Below are positions 31,481 to 39,664 of a DNA stretch of 42,297 nt, in pieces (position 1 is the stretch's first letter; every line of letters begins with the position of its first letter). Under the pieces are notes generated by a model. The model searched no databases, was not told where the DNA came from, and saw only the letters and a list, made by a program, of their open reading frames with translations. The DNA comes from a virus: the IMG/VR virus record IMGVR_UViG_3300007540_000031, positions 1 to 42,297 of that record; one strand, written 5' to 3'. The translations under genes and the position numbers were made by a program.

Positions 31481-32194
31481 TTATGAAAGTTTTTTCAAGT
31501 CTGCTATAAATTTCTTAGCAAGAGCTTCAAATTTATCAACGTCAATCATATCATTTTTATCATTGATACATTTTCTATTGAGACTTCCTGAGTAAGGCAT
31601 ATCAGGGGAACACCTATCAGGCTCGCCTAAAATATTCCATGCACAAGTCTCAACAAAATCTCTATCGGCTTTTGGTTTAGTTTCTGTCTCATCTTGAGTA
31701 TCAAGAGCCTTAGCTTGATTTTGCCAATACTTGATTCTTTTTGCCCAAACATCTTTTCTGAATTTTCGGTTAATTTCTGAGACTACTTTTTTAACTGCCT
31801 TTAGTTTGCTACTAGGTTTAGTATTTGAAACCATAGTGTCAATGGTAAGATGAAAAAGTTTAGAAGTATCCTCTAATTTTTCTGCGTGTTTTTTGTCGAC
31901 ACGCTTCGACAATCCGTCAACCTCTTGATAATATCCGAGAGGGGATTTTTTTATCAAAGATAATTCATTAATCCATTCAATAGCAATTTGTCGCATGGTA
32001 ACATCTATGAATTCAAGAGGAAGTGTCATTGGTGTTGCTTCATACCACTTGCCCTCTATTAGATTATCGTTCCATTCTTCAAAGATGCTACCTCTTTCTC
32101 CATCTGTAGAAACTAACGTTCCTGTTTGTGCTACTAAGTCTTTTGCTTCAATGTTACCAAGTGCTAGGTTTACTGCTTTTTTAGTAGTATTCAT
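31481..32194 (-). CDS. Stand-alone leftward gene, unknown function
   Basis: 237 residues, ATG with AAGGA upstream, own promoter at 32256-32283 and own terminator. Central YWQNQAKALDTQDETETKPK and a Cys-containing FVETCAWNILGEPDRCSPDM are visible; the C-terminus is helical and basic (FEALAKKFIADLKKLS). Overall composition is mixed helical, with no catalytic motif. An isolated gene surrounded by operator-like repeats could be an early regulatory or host-takeover gene; this is inference. Dyad site 8 lies inside it and encodes LSKRVDK. Confidence 0.6.
   Translation of the reverse strand: MNTTKKAVNLALGNIEAKDLVAQTGTLVSTDGERGSIFEEWNDNLIEGKWYEATPMTLPLEFIDVTMRQIAIEWINELSLIKKSPLGYYQEVDGLSKRVDKKHAEKLEDTSKLFHLTIDTMVSNTKPSSKLKAVKKVVSEINRKFRKDVWAKRIKYWQNQAKALDTQDETETKPKADRDFVETCAWNILGEPDRCSPDMPYSGSLNRKCINDKNDMIDVDKFEALAKKFIADLKKLS
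31893..31912. repeat. 20-base dyad site 8
   Basis: TTGTCGACACGCTTCGACAA: the exact reverse complement of site 7, both arms perfect. Confidence 0.9.
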
Positions 32195-32255
32195 AATGAA
32201 TCCTTATATAGTTTTTAAAGTATGACAAAGCGTTTTTCTCTTTACCATAGTATAT

Positions 32256-32283
32256 ATTATACTCTCATAATTGGTTATTACAA
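32256..32283 (-). promoter_or_regulatory. Promoter of the 237-residue gene
   Basis: Minus strand: TTGTAA (32278-32283), 16 bases, perfect TATAAT (32256-32261). Start would fall near 32249, about 55 bases ahead of the ATG. The composite repeat lies directly upstream of the -35 box, a usual place for an activator site. Confidence 0.6.
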
Positions 32284-32303
32284 TAGATACGCCAAATATA
32301 TTT

Positions 32304-32331
32304 TCACTATCACAGGTAGCAAAACTGGCGA
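32304..32331. repeat. Composite intergenic repeat, copy 4
   Basis: TCACTATCACA, GGTAGCA and AAACTGGCGA in the same order and close spacing as copy 1 at 23856, here upstream of the promoter of the 237-residue gene. Confidence 0.75.
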
Positions 32332-32365
32332 TTTTCCCTTTATAATCAAAGACTTACTTTACATA

Positions 32366-32385
32366 TCGTCGACACGCTTCGACGA
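32366..32385. repeat. 20-base dyad site 9
   Basis: TCGTCGACACGCTTCGACGA, core CACGCT; each arm differs from the consensus by one symmetrical change. Preceded by TTTACATA like site 7. Confidence 0.8.
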
Positions 32386-32401
32386 ATCCCACGCAGAAAA
32401 A

Positions 32402-32424
32402 CCCCACTCCCCCCCACCCCACGC
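32402..32424 (-). other. G-quadruplex-capable run
   Basis: The minus strand reads GCGTGGGGTGGGGGGGAGTG then GGG: four runs of three or more G can be formed with short loops. Such G-richness is exceptional in this AT-rich sequence. Confidence 0.4.
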
Positions 32425-32609
32425 AAATAATTTTAGGAGTCTCACAGTCACTATTACACTGTGCAACACATAAATAATCCTAGTAATTTCAAATACCTAC
32501 CCCCTTACTTTACAAATAGCTAAACAAAAAAAATTTCTACAAAAAATTCTCAAAACCCTGAATGAGTCTCAGTACCACATGAACAAAGGAATCCCGCTAG
32601 AATACGACT

Positions 32610-32681
32610 ATGGAAAATATATCTTTATACATAGTGTTCTTATTAATGCTGTTTGGTTATTGCCTTGGGTTAGTTTATTAG
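32610..32681 (+). CDS. Possible 23-residue membrane peptide
   Basis: ATG at 32610, TAG at 32679-32681. The translation (MENISLYIVFLLMLFGYCLG, then LVY) is a single hydrophobic helix. No good Shine-Dalgarno lies at the correct distance; AAAGGA is about 20 bases upstream. It is in the plus-strand direction ahead of the packaging genes. Small membrane peptides are common in phages, but a chance frame is a real alternative. Confidence 0.3.
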   Translation: MENISLYIVFLLMLFGYCLGLVY

Positions 32682-32732
32682 TTATACTTCGGTCATAGCT
32701 GCAAATAAAACCAAAGGTGTAACAGCAAACAC

Positions 32733-33308
32733 ATGCAAGAACAAAACTCAGACAACAAAGTTATGGTGCCTCACATAGAGGAGGACATTGCATTACCTAA
32801 GAATGCACGTGAAGCTTTACCTGAAATGACTCCTGAAGAAGAACTTAGTATGCGGTCGAACACCGTCAAGCTTATCTCGGATTTAGCTGGGGAAAACATA
32901 GAGCCCACTAAAGAAAACATGGAAGAAGCTGAAGAGGTGGCAAAATCCATGATGAAAAATCCTGAGTTAAAACCTGATTTCGGCACTTACCCTAACGAAA
33001 CGATAGCCTACCTTGCCGGCATGGTCTCGCAGACTAGCCATATGGTGGCTAAAGATTTGGCAGATATAAAGTTATCGGTACTTAATGGGCTACTTCAAGA
33101 AGCGTCGCTAGCTAAGAGTTCTCGAGAACGCATATCAGCATGGAAAGCAATTGGTGAAGTAGATGGGGTAGACGCATTTAAAAAGAAAACAGAGATTACA
33201 CACATTAATAAGTCAGGGGAAGAACTTGAGAAAGAGTTACTACAGACTATTGAAGAGTTAAAAGGCAAAGTTATTGAAGGTGACCATGAGATAGTAGACG
33301 ATGATTAG
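32733..33308 (+). CDS. Terminase small subunit-like protein
   Basis: 191 residues, immediately ahead of and overlapping the large terminase gene by 8 bases. A central helical region (HMVAKDLADIKLSVLNGLLQ) and a C-terminal KKKTEITHINKSGEELEKEL followed by QTIEELKGK match the last part of phage small terminases, where such a tail contacts the large subunit. The acidic N-terminus has no obvious DNA-binding helix-turn-helix, so the assignment rests on position plus the tail. It would recognise the packaging site and bring the large subunit to DNA. Confidence 0.55.
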   Translation: MQEQNSDNKVMVPHIEEDIALPKNAREALPEMTPEEELSMRSNTVKLISDLAGENIEPTKENMEEAEEVAKSMMKNPELKPDFGTYPNETIAYLAGMVSQTSHMVAKDLADIKLSVLNGLLQEASLAKSSRERISAWKAIGEVDGVDAFKKKTEITHINKSGEELEKELLQTIEELKGKVIEGDHEIVDDD

Positions 33309-34827
33309 TCCTCAAGACTTAGACCTACTACAAAAAGCATTACCACATATGTCTGAAAGTGACAGGAAAAAGAATTTATTATTACTACAACAATACAAGA
33401 AAGAACTTACACAGAAAAAGGGGAAGGCACAATTTTTAGATTTTATAAAACACGTATATCCAGACTACAAAGTAGGAGCACATCATGCCAAGCTTGCTAA
33501 ACTCTTTGAAGAAATCGCTCAGGGCAAACGCAAAAGAGTTATCGTTAACATTGCCCCTCGACATGGAAAGTCGGAGCTTATTTCCTATCTGGCGCCAGCC
33601 TGGTATTTGGGCAATCATCCTGCTAAAAAAGTTATCATGGCATCTCACACTGCTGATCTTGCGGTTAATTTTGGTCGTCGAGTCCGAAATCTTGTGGGTT
33701 CAGACCCGTATAAGGACATCTTCCCTGACATCAGTCTACAAGCGGATAGTAAATCTGCCTCGAGGTGGGGTACTAATTTTAATGGTGAGTATTTTGCTAT
33801 TGGTGTTGGCGGTGCTCTTGCTGGTAGAGGTGCTGACCTTTTTATAATCGATGACCCACACTCTGAACAAGACGCAAAGCTGGGTAAAGGAGATGTTTTT
33901 CTTCCTGCTTGGGAGTGGTTTCAGTCTGGACCTTTGCAAAGGCTTATGCCTGGGGGGGCTATTATTGTGGTTATGACTCGATGGTCTAAATTAGACCTGA
34001 CAGGACAGATAGTTAACCAAATGATAAAGAATGATGACGTGGATGACTGGGAAATAGTAGAGTTTCCAGCTATTTTAGAAGATAAACGTGGAGAAGAAGT
34101 ACCGTTATGGCCAGAGTTCTGGCCCATAGAAGAATTACAGGCTAGACGAGCAGCTTTGGATGTAAGATATTGGAACGCTCAGTACTTACAAAACCCAACA
34201 TCGGAAGAAGGTGCGTTAATTAAGCGAGAATGGTGGGAAATATGGGAAGAAGAAGAGCCACCAGCTTGTGAATTTATAATAATGACACTTGATGCTGCAC
34301 AAGAAGCTAATAATAGAGCCGATTACAACGCATTAACTACTTGGGGTGTCTTTTTTAACGAAGAAACTAATAATTATAATATAATACTATTAAACGCAAT
34401 AAAAGAACGGCTAGAATTTCCAGAATTAAAAGAACTTTGTATAGAAGAATATAAAGAACAAGAACCTGACGCTTTTATTGTAGAGAAAAAGTCAAACGGT
34501 GCTGCACTTTACCAAGAGTTTAGACGTATGGGTATACCTGTAGGAGAGTTTACCCCTGGAAAAGGACAAGACAAGATAAGTAGAGTAAATGCAGTGTCAG
34601 ATTTGTTTAGTTCAGGCATAGTTTGGGCTCCAGATAGACGATGGGCTAAAGAAGTTATAGAAGAATGTAATGATTTTCCGTCGGGGGCTAATGATGACTT
34701 GGTGGATGCAACAACTCTAGCACTTGCTAGGTTTAGGCAGGGTGGATTTATTCGCTTGCCAAGTGACGAAGAAGATGATATACAGATGTTTAGAGGTCGT
34801 AACTACAAAAAACATTATGCGATGTAA
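33301..34827 (+). CDS. terL: Terminase large subunit
   Basis: 508 residues. ATPase: Walker A-like IAPRHGKSE (85-92), Walker B LFIIDDP near 180-186, coupling motif in VVMTRWSK. Nuclease: IIMTLDAAQEANN (first Asp near 330), IVEKKSNG near 398, and GANDDLVDA near 463, the RNase H-like triad of terminases. It packages DNA into the prohead using ATP and cuts the concatemer. The overlap with the small subunit gene indicates coupled translation, and the portal gene starts 14 bases later. Confidence 0.93.
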   Translation: MISPQDLDLLQKALPHMSESDRKKNLLLLQQYKKELTQKKGKAQFLDFIKHVYPDYKVGAHHAKLAKLFEEIAQGKRKRVIVNIAPRHGKSELISYLAPAWYLGNHPAKKVIMASHTADLAVNFGRRVRNLVGSDPYKDIFPDISLQADSKSASRWGTNFNGEYFAIGVGGALAGRGADLFIIDDPHSEQDAKLGKGDVFLPAWEWFQSGPLQRLMPGGAIIVVMTRWSKLDLTGQIVNQMIKNDDVDDWEIVEFPAILEDKRGEEVPLWPEFWPIEELQARRAALDVRYWNAQYLQNPTSEEGALIKREWWEIWEEEEPPACEFIIMTLDAAQEANNRADYNALTTWGVFFNEETNNYNIILLNAIKERLEFPELKELCIEEYKEQEPDAFIVEKKSNGAALYQEFRRMGIPVGEFTPGKGQDKISRVNAVSDLFSSGIVWAPDRRWAKEVIEECNDFPSGANDDLVDATTLALARFRQGGFIRLPSDEEDDIQMFRGRNYKKHYAM

Positions 34828-34841
34828 TTTAAGGAAAAATA

Positions 34842-37424
34842 ATGGCAGATATAGATAAGGGATTATATGCAGCTCCAGTAGGAGTTGAAGAAATGGCTGA
34901 ATCAGAAGAAGCTATTGAAATAGAAATAGAAGACCCAGAAAAAATTACAATTGGTATAGGCGATGATGAGATTGTTATAGACCCTGATGCTATGGCAGAC
35001 GAAGAGTTTAATAAAAACTTAGCTGAAGACTTAGATGAACAATATATAGCAGAGTTATCTTCTGACTTGTTAGAGGATTTTTCTAATGACATAAACTCAC
35101 GAAAAGATTGGCTAGAAACGTATGTTGATGGACTAGAATTACTAGGACTTAAAATAGAAGAACGTTCCGAACCATGGGAAGGTGCATGTGCTGTTTACCA
35201 CCCGTTACTTTCTGAGGCATTAGTTAAATTCCAAGCTGAAACTATGATGGAGACTTTTCCAGCTGCAGGCCCTGTAAAAACTTCTATTATTGGTAAAGAA
35301 ACAGACGAGTGTATTGAAGCAGCAGCTCGTGTGCAAGAGAATATGAACTACCAACTCATGGATAAAATGCCAGAGTACCGACCTGAACACGAAAGAATGT
35401 TATGGGGATTAGGTTTAGCAGGTAATGCATTTAAAAAAGTTTATTATGACCCAGCTTTAGAACGTCAAGTATCTATCTTTGTACCAGCTGAAGATATGGT
35501 AGTACCTTATGGTGCATCTAACTTAGAAACAGCTGAACGTGTAACGCATGTTATGCGTAAAACAAAACAAGAACTACATTATTTACAAGAAATGGGTTTT
35601 TACCGTGATACTGAACTAGGCGAGCCAAGCTATGACTTGGATGAGGTAGAAAAAAAGATAGCTGAACAGATGGGCTTTGATGCTACCAATGATGACCGAT
35701 ATAAAATATTAGAAATGAATGTTAACCTTGACTTAGAAGGTTATGAAGATAAAGATGGAAATAGAAAAACAGGAATAGCACTTCCTTATATAGTTACTAT
35801 TGATAAAGGTACTACGGAGATTCTAGCTATTAGACGTAATTGGAATCAAGACGACAGTATGAAAAAGCGTAGAGAACATTTTGTTCATTATGGTTATATT
35901 CCAGGTTTTGGATTTTATTGCTTTGGTTTGATACACCTAATTGGTGGATTTTCAAAATCAGGCACAATGCTATTAAGACAGTTAGTAGACGCAGGTACAT
36001 TATCAAATCTCCCAGGTGGTTTTAAAGCAAGAGGCTTACGTATTAAAGGTGATGATACACCGATTGGTCCAGCAGAATGGCGTGATGTAGACGCACCGTC
36101 TGGAACTATACGAGATAACCTAATGCCATTACCTTACAAAGAGCCTAGCCAAGTGCTTGCTGCTTTGATGGATAAAATTATTGATGAAGGTAGACGTTTT
36201 GCTTCTGCTGCAGATATGAAAGTATCTGATATGTCAGCCAACTCTCCAGTTGGTTCTACTCTTGCTATTCTTGAACGTACCCTCAAAGTAATGTCGGCAG
36301 TTAATGCTCGTATTTATTATGCAATGAAAAAAGAGTTTGGTCTACTTAAAACTTTAATAAGAGACTACACTGACCCTAATTATCAATATGACCCTTCAAC
36401 AGGAACACCAGGAGCTAAACAAGCAGACTATGATAAGGTATCACTTATACCTGTAGCTGACCCAAATGCTGCAACCATGGCACAAAAAGTTGTGCAGTAC
36501 CAAGCAGTGATGCAAATGGCTCAACAAAACCCTGATATATATGACTTACCAGAACTTAATCGTCAGATGTTAGATGTATTAGGAGTTAAAAACGCTGAAA
36601 AATTAATACCTAATGAAGATGATATTAAACAATTAGGTCCAGTAGCAGAAAATATGAATATTATTAATGGTAAGCCAGTTAAAGCATTTCTTGACCAAGA
36701 CCATGAAGCACATATCGCAGTGCATATGGCGTTTGCCGAAGACCCTAAAATTAAACAATTAGTAGGGCAAAGTCAAAAAGCAGGAATGATTGTAGCAGCT
36801 ATGGAATCGCATGTTGCAGAACATATTGCCTTCCAATATAGAATAGAAATAGAAAAACGATTAGGTGTACCACTTCCTCCAGCTGAAGAACCACTTCCAG
36901 TTGATATTGAGAATGAAGTAGCTAGGTTAACTGCAGCTGCTGCTAGAAAAGTATTACAAGATAATACTGTTGAAGCACAACAAGAAGAAAAACAAAAACA
37001 AGCAGAAGACCCAATCTTGCAAATGCAAAAAGAAGAACTACAAATTAAACAAGAAGAAGCTAAAGTTAAAGCACAAAAAACTATGGCTGATATTGCATTA
37101 GAAAAAGAAAAACTTGAGTTTGAAAAACAAAAAGCTATGACTGATGTACAACGTGATGTCATGCTTGAGCAAGCTAGAATTACTTCACAAGAAACTATTG
37201 TTGGAGCTCAAATAGGAGCTAAAGCAGAGATGGAGCAAAAACAAATTAATACTAAAGAAGTTTTAGAAGGAGCTAAATTAGGAGCGGCAGCAGTTAATAA
37301 ACAAAAAGATATTAACCTGCGCGAAAAAGAATCTAGGTTACGTAATGAGACTACAGCACATGTGCAAAAGTTAAAAGACAAAACCGAGATAGAAGAAACC
37401 AAAGATGAGGATAACACTAACTAA
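34842..37424 (+). CDS. Portal protein
   Basis: 860 residues, ATG with AAGGAAAAAT. An acidic N-terminus is followed by RKDWLETYVDGLELLGLKIE then WEGACAVYHPLLSEALVKFQ, the typical start of the core of long podovirus-type portals, and later GNAFKKVYYDPA, RRNWNQDDSMKKREHF-like segments and SPVGSTLAILERTLKVMSAV. The last ~150 residues are a long Lys/Glu/Gln-rich coiled region (from about residue 700), probably the barrel/core extension. Twelve copies are expected to form the DNA channel at one capsid vertex. It is positioned between terminase and scaffold, as in most head modules. Confidence 0.88.
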   Translation: MADIDKGLYAAPVGVEEMAESEEAIEIEIEDPEKITIGIGDDEIVIDPDAMADEEFNKNLAEDLDEQYIAELSSDLLEDFSNDINSRKDWLETYVDGLELLGLKIEERSEPWEGACAVYHPLLSEALVKFQAETMMETFPAAGPVKTSIIGKETDECIEAAARVQENMNYQLMDKMPEYRPEHERMLWGLGLAGNAFKKVYYDPALERQVSIFVPAEDMVVPYGASNLETAERVTHVMRKTKQELHYLQEMGFYRDTELGEPSYDLDEVEKKIAEQMGFDATNDDRYKILEMNVNLDLEGYEDKDGNRKTGIALPYIVTIDKGTTEILAIRRNWNQDDSMKKRREHFVHYGYIPGFGFYCFGLIHLIGGFSKSGTMLLRQLVDAGTLSNLPGGFKARGLRIKGDDTPIGPAEWRDVDAPSGTIRDNLMPLPYKEPSQVLAALMDKIIDEGRRFASAADMKVSDMSANSPVGSTLAILERTLKVMSAVNARIYYAMKKEFGLLKTLIRDYTDPNYQYDPSTGTPGAKQADYDKVSLIPVADPNAATMAQKVVQYQAVMQMAQQNPDIYDLPELNRQMLDVLGVKNAEKLIPNEDDIKQLGPVAENMNIINGKPVKAFLDQDHEAHIAVHMAFAEDPKIKQLVGQSQKAGMIVAAMESHVAEHIAFQYRIEIEKRLGVPLPPAEEPLPVDIENEVARLTAAAARKVLQDNTVEAQQEEKQKQAEDPILQMQKEELQIKQEEAKVKAQKTMADIALEKEKLEFEKQKAMTDVQRDVMLEQARITSQETIVGAQIGAKAEMEQKQINTKEVLEGAKLGAAAVNKQKDINLREKESRLRNETTAHVQKLKDKTEIEETKDEDNTN

Positions 37425-37438
37425 TATAAAGGATTAAC

Positions 37439-37690
37439 ATGGCAGAGAAAGAAACGCTTATGCTTTTATCAAGCCAGATAAAAGAAAGACGCAACGAAGT
37501 AACGGAAGACATGGCTAGAGGGGGTGCAGACCTTGGAGGTTATCAACATGCATGTGGACAGATTAGAGGATTTGATACAGTCCAAATGATGATTTCTGAT
37601 ATGCTAGTAGTGCACAAAAAAGAAGAAGAAGACTTTGAAAGTAGTCCTACGGACAATATAGTTAAGATGGATAAAGGGGATAAAAAATGA
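37439..37690 (+). CDS. Small head-module protein, unknown
   Basis: 83 residues, AAAGGATTAAC before ATG, overlapping the next gene by 4 bases. A helical N-terminal half (LLSSQIKERRNEVTEDMARG), then GGYQHACGQIRGFDTVQMMI and an acidic tail. Its place between portal and capsid-assembly genes in a tight operon suggests an accessory head gene; no family recognised. Confidence 0.5.
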   Translation: MAEKETLMLLSSQIKERRNEVTEDMARGGADLGGYQHACGQIRGFDTVQMMISDMLVVHKKEEEDFESSPTDNIVKMDKGDKK

Positions 37691-38172
37691 GTATAGACCC
37701 TAATATTGAAAGTGACTATCTTTTAGCTACACCGGATAAAACTATAGTAAACTCTGGTGGTAAGCCAATTAAAAAACCCAAAAACACAACTACCACAGAA
37801 GGTAAAAAAGTAAGTGAGGATGAAGCATTAGCTAAACTTACTACTCAACTTCCTGATGTTAAAGGCTATCGTATTTTATGTATGGTGCCTGAAGCAGATG
37901 AAAAGTATGAAAGTGGTCTTATTAAATCAGATTCTGTAAAACAAATACAAGAGCATTCAACAGTGGTTTTATTTGTTATGCAGCTAGGAGATTTAGCTTA
38001 TCAAGATGAAGCTAGGTTTCCGTCAGGTGCTTGGTGTAAAGAAGGAGACTTCGTTATAACTCGTGCTTACGCAGGAACTAGAATTAAAATCCACGGGAAA
38101 GAATTCCGCATTATTAACGACGATACCGTAGAAGCAGTGGTCGATGACCCACGTGGCTACGAACGCGCATAG
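37687..38172 (+). CDS. GroES-like co-chaperonin
   Basis: 161 residues. After a ~55-residue disordered basic/acidic lead, the domain reads GYRILCMVPEADEKYESGLI, aligning with the GroES start strand and the mobile loop (SGLI with KSDSV, like GGIV...). Then KEGDFVITRAYAGTRIKIHG with KEFRIINDDTVEAVV corresponds to the GroES segment K-V-G-D-x-V-I-F...Y-G-x-x-x-K-I-D-x-x-E-x-L-I-M-x-E-x-D-I-L-A-I-V. T4 gp31 is a known phage GroES substitute that lets GroEL fold the capsid protein; this gene lies between portal and scaffold/capsid, the same functional setting. The identification is from motif alignment by eye. Confidence 0.65.
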   Translation: MSIDPNIESDYLLATPDKTIVNSGGKPIKKPKNTTTTEGKKVSEDEALAKLTTQLPDVKGYRILCMVPEADEKYESGLIKSDSVKQIQEHSTVVLFVMQLGDLAYQDEARFPSGAWCKEGDFVITRAYAGTRIKIHGKEFRIINDDTVEAVVDDPRGYERA

Positions 38173-38181
38173 GAGATTAGC

Positions 38182-39204
38182 ATGGCAGAAATAATTAATG
38201 AAATGCCCGACGAAGTAGAAGGTGAAGAACTTGAGGTAGATTTAAATAAAAAAGAATCTAAACCTGAAAAGTCTACTGCAGATGTAGAGCGAGTAGAACA
38301 ACCTAAAAAAGCAGATGCGGAGTTAGAAATTGAAGAAGAAGATGATACTCCACCTGAAGACCAAGGCAAAGAACCTTTACCAAAAGAAATGGTAGAGGAG
38401 TTAGAAAAAGATACTTTAGAAGATTATTCTGAACGTGTTAAACAACGCATGTCTCAACTTAAAAAAGTGTGGCATGATGAAAGACGAGCTAAAGAAGAAG
38501 CAGCCCGTGAAAAAGAAGAAGCTATTGCTTACGCACAAAAAGTGTATGAGCAAAATAAAAAACTTCAAACTACGTTAAGCACAGGTGAAGAAGATTATAT
38601 TAAGACATTAGTAAAATCGGCAGAAACTGAATTAAGTTTAGCTAAACGAGATTATCGTGAAGCTTATGATGCTGGTGATACAGAGAAAATAATTGAGGCA
38701 CAAGGAGCAATGAATAGTGCTCAAATGAAATTATCTCAAGCTTCAGCATTGAAACCTCAATATACCTCTTCACAAACTTCTGAAAGTAGTGTAGAGTCTA
38801 ATCAACAACCAGTACGTCCTCAAGTACCTCAACCAGACGCTAGAGCTCAGGCTTGGCAAGCAAAAAATACCTGGTTTGGTAAAGATGAAGAGATGACTTC
38901 ATTAGCTTTAGGAGTACATGAAAGATTAGTTAGAAGTGGCATAAACCCTACTTCTGACGAATACTACCGTCGTATAGATGAAACGATGCAAAAACGATTC
39001 CCTGAGAACTTTGGGGATAATTCGTTGGAACCGGAGAAACCCGCCCAACGCAAACCTTCGAATGTAGTTGCACCGGCAACGCGAAGTACTGCGCCAAAAA
39101 AAGTACGCCTAAGTAAGACACAAGTTGCTTTTGCTAAAAAGCTTAAGTTAACACCGGAGCAATATGCACGAGAAATGATTAAATTGGAGAACGCAAATGG
39201 ATAA
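38182..39204 (+). CDS. Capsid scaffold protein
   Basis: 340 residues, AGGAGATTAGC before ATG. Very acidic N-terminal 80 residues, then a long helical KEEAAREKEEAIAYAQKVYE coiled coil, a Gln/Pro-rich hinge (VRPQVPQPDARAQAW near 215) and a basic C-terminus (KKVRLSKTQVAFAKKLKLTP) like the capsid-binding end of scaffolds. Composition and position just before the capsid genes support the call. It directs prohead assembly and then leaves. It overlaps the next gene by 8 bases. Confidence 0.75.
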   Translation: MAEIINEMPDEVEGEELEVDLNKKESKPEKSTADVERVEQPKKADAELEIEEEDDTPPEDQGKEPLPKEMVEELEKDTLEDYSERVKQRMSQLKKVWHDERRAKEEAAREKEEAIAYAQKVYEQNKKLQTTLSTGEEDYIKTLVKSAETELSLAKRDYREAYDAGDTEKIIEAQGAMNSAQMKLSQASALKPQYTSSQTSESSVESNQQPVRPQVPQPDARAQAWQAKNTWFGKDEEMTSLALGVHERLVRSGINPTSDEYYRRIDETMQKRFPENFGDNSLEPEKPAQRKPSNVVAPATRSTAPKKVRLSKTQVAFAKKLKLTPEQYAREMIKLENANG

Positions 39205-39649
39205 GGTAAAAAGAGAATCAAGGGAAACAGAAGTAAGACAAGACGAATCGAAAAAATGGCAACCTGCCTCACTCCTTCCGGAGTTCACAAAACAACCGGG
39301 ATGGGCGTATCGTTGGGTTAGAGTTTCTTTACTTAATGAAGCCGATAACATGAACGTCTCTTCAAAAATGCGTGAAGGCTGGGAACCGGTGAAGCATTCG
39401 GAACACCCAGAAGTCATAATACAGGCAGACCCCAATAGCCAATTTAAAGAAGGCATAGAAGTTGGAGGTCTATTACTTTGTAAAGCTCCTCAAGAAATGA
39501 TGGACCAAAGAGCAGCACATGTTAATGAAAAAACACGTGCTCAGACTGAAGCAGTAGATGCGTCATACATGAATCAAAGCGACCCACGTATGCCTAAATT
39601 TGCTGAAGGTCAAGAAAATGGTCGAAGTTTTGGAAAGGGGAAAAAATAA
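39197..39649 (+). CDS. Head-module protein, unknown
   Basis: 150 residues, start overlaps the scaffold stop. Contains PGWAYRWVRVSLLNEADNMN and WEPVKHSEHPEVIIQADP, then a Gln/Asn-rich tail with GRSFGKGKK. Proteins of this type (a W-x-W...G-W-E-P core) lie between scaffold and capsid in many marine phages, but no function is known to me. It could be a minor head component. Confidence 0.5.
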   Translation: MDKVKRESRETEVRQDESKKWQPASLLPEFTKQPGWAYRWVRVSLLNEADNMNVSSKMREGWEPVKHSEHPEVIIQADPNSQFKEGIEVGGLLLCKAPQEMMDQRAAHVNEKTRAQTEAVDASYMNQSDPRMPKFAEGQENGRSFGKGKK

Positions 39650-39664
39650 TTAGGAGAAACAATC

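Larger units (their letters stand above)
32195..32732. other. 538-base non-coding region before the packaging genes
   Basis: Holds the leftward promoter at 32256-32283, a composite repeat (32304-32331), dyad site 9, a C-rich run (32402-32424), an inverted repeat CACAGT-N9-ACTGTG (32443-32463) and a possible 23-codon frame. The right part is A-rich without further structure. No tRNA-like fold is seen. Confidence 0.6.

Noticed and set aside
32601-32609. AATACGACT, identical to nine bases of the T7 RNA polymerase promoter, just before the packaging genes
   Set aside because: The following bases (ATGG) diverge from the T7 core, no single-subunit RNA polymerase gene is in the window, and I noticed no second copy. 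One 9-base match in this much sequence is not surprising.
32195-32732. tRNA gene or attachment site in the intergenic region
   Set aside because: No acceptor/anticodon/T-arm pattern and no integrase in the window to support an attachment site.
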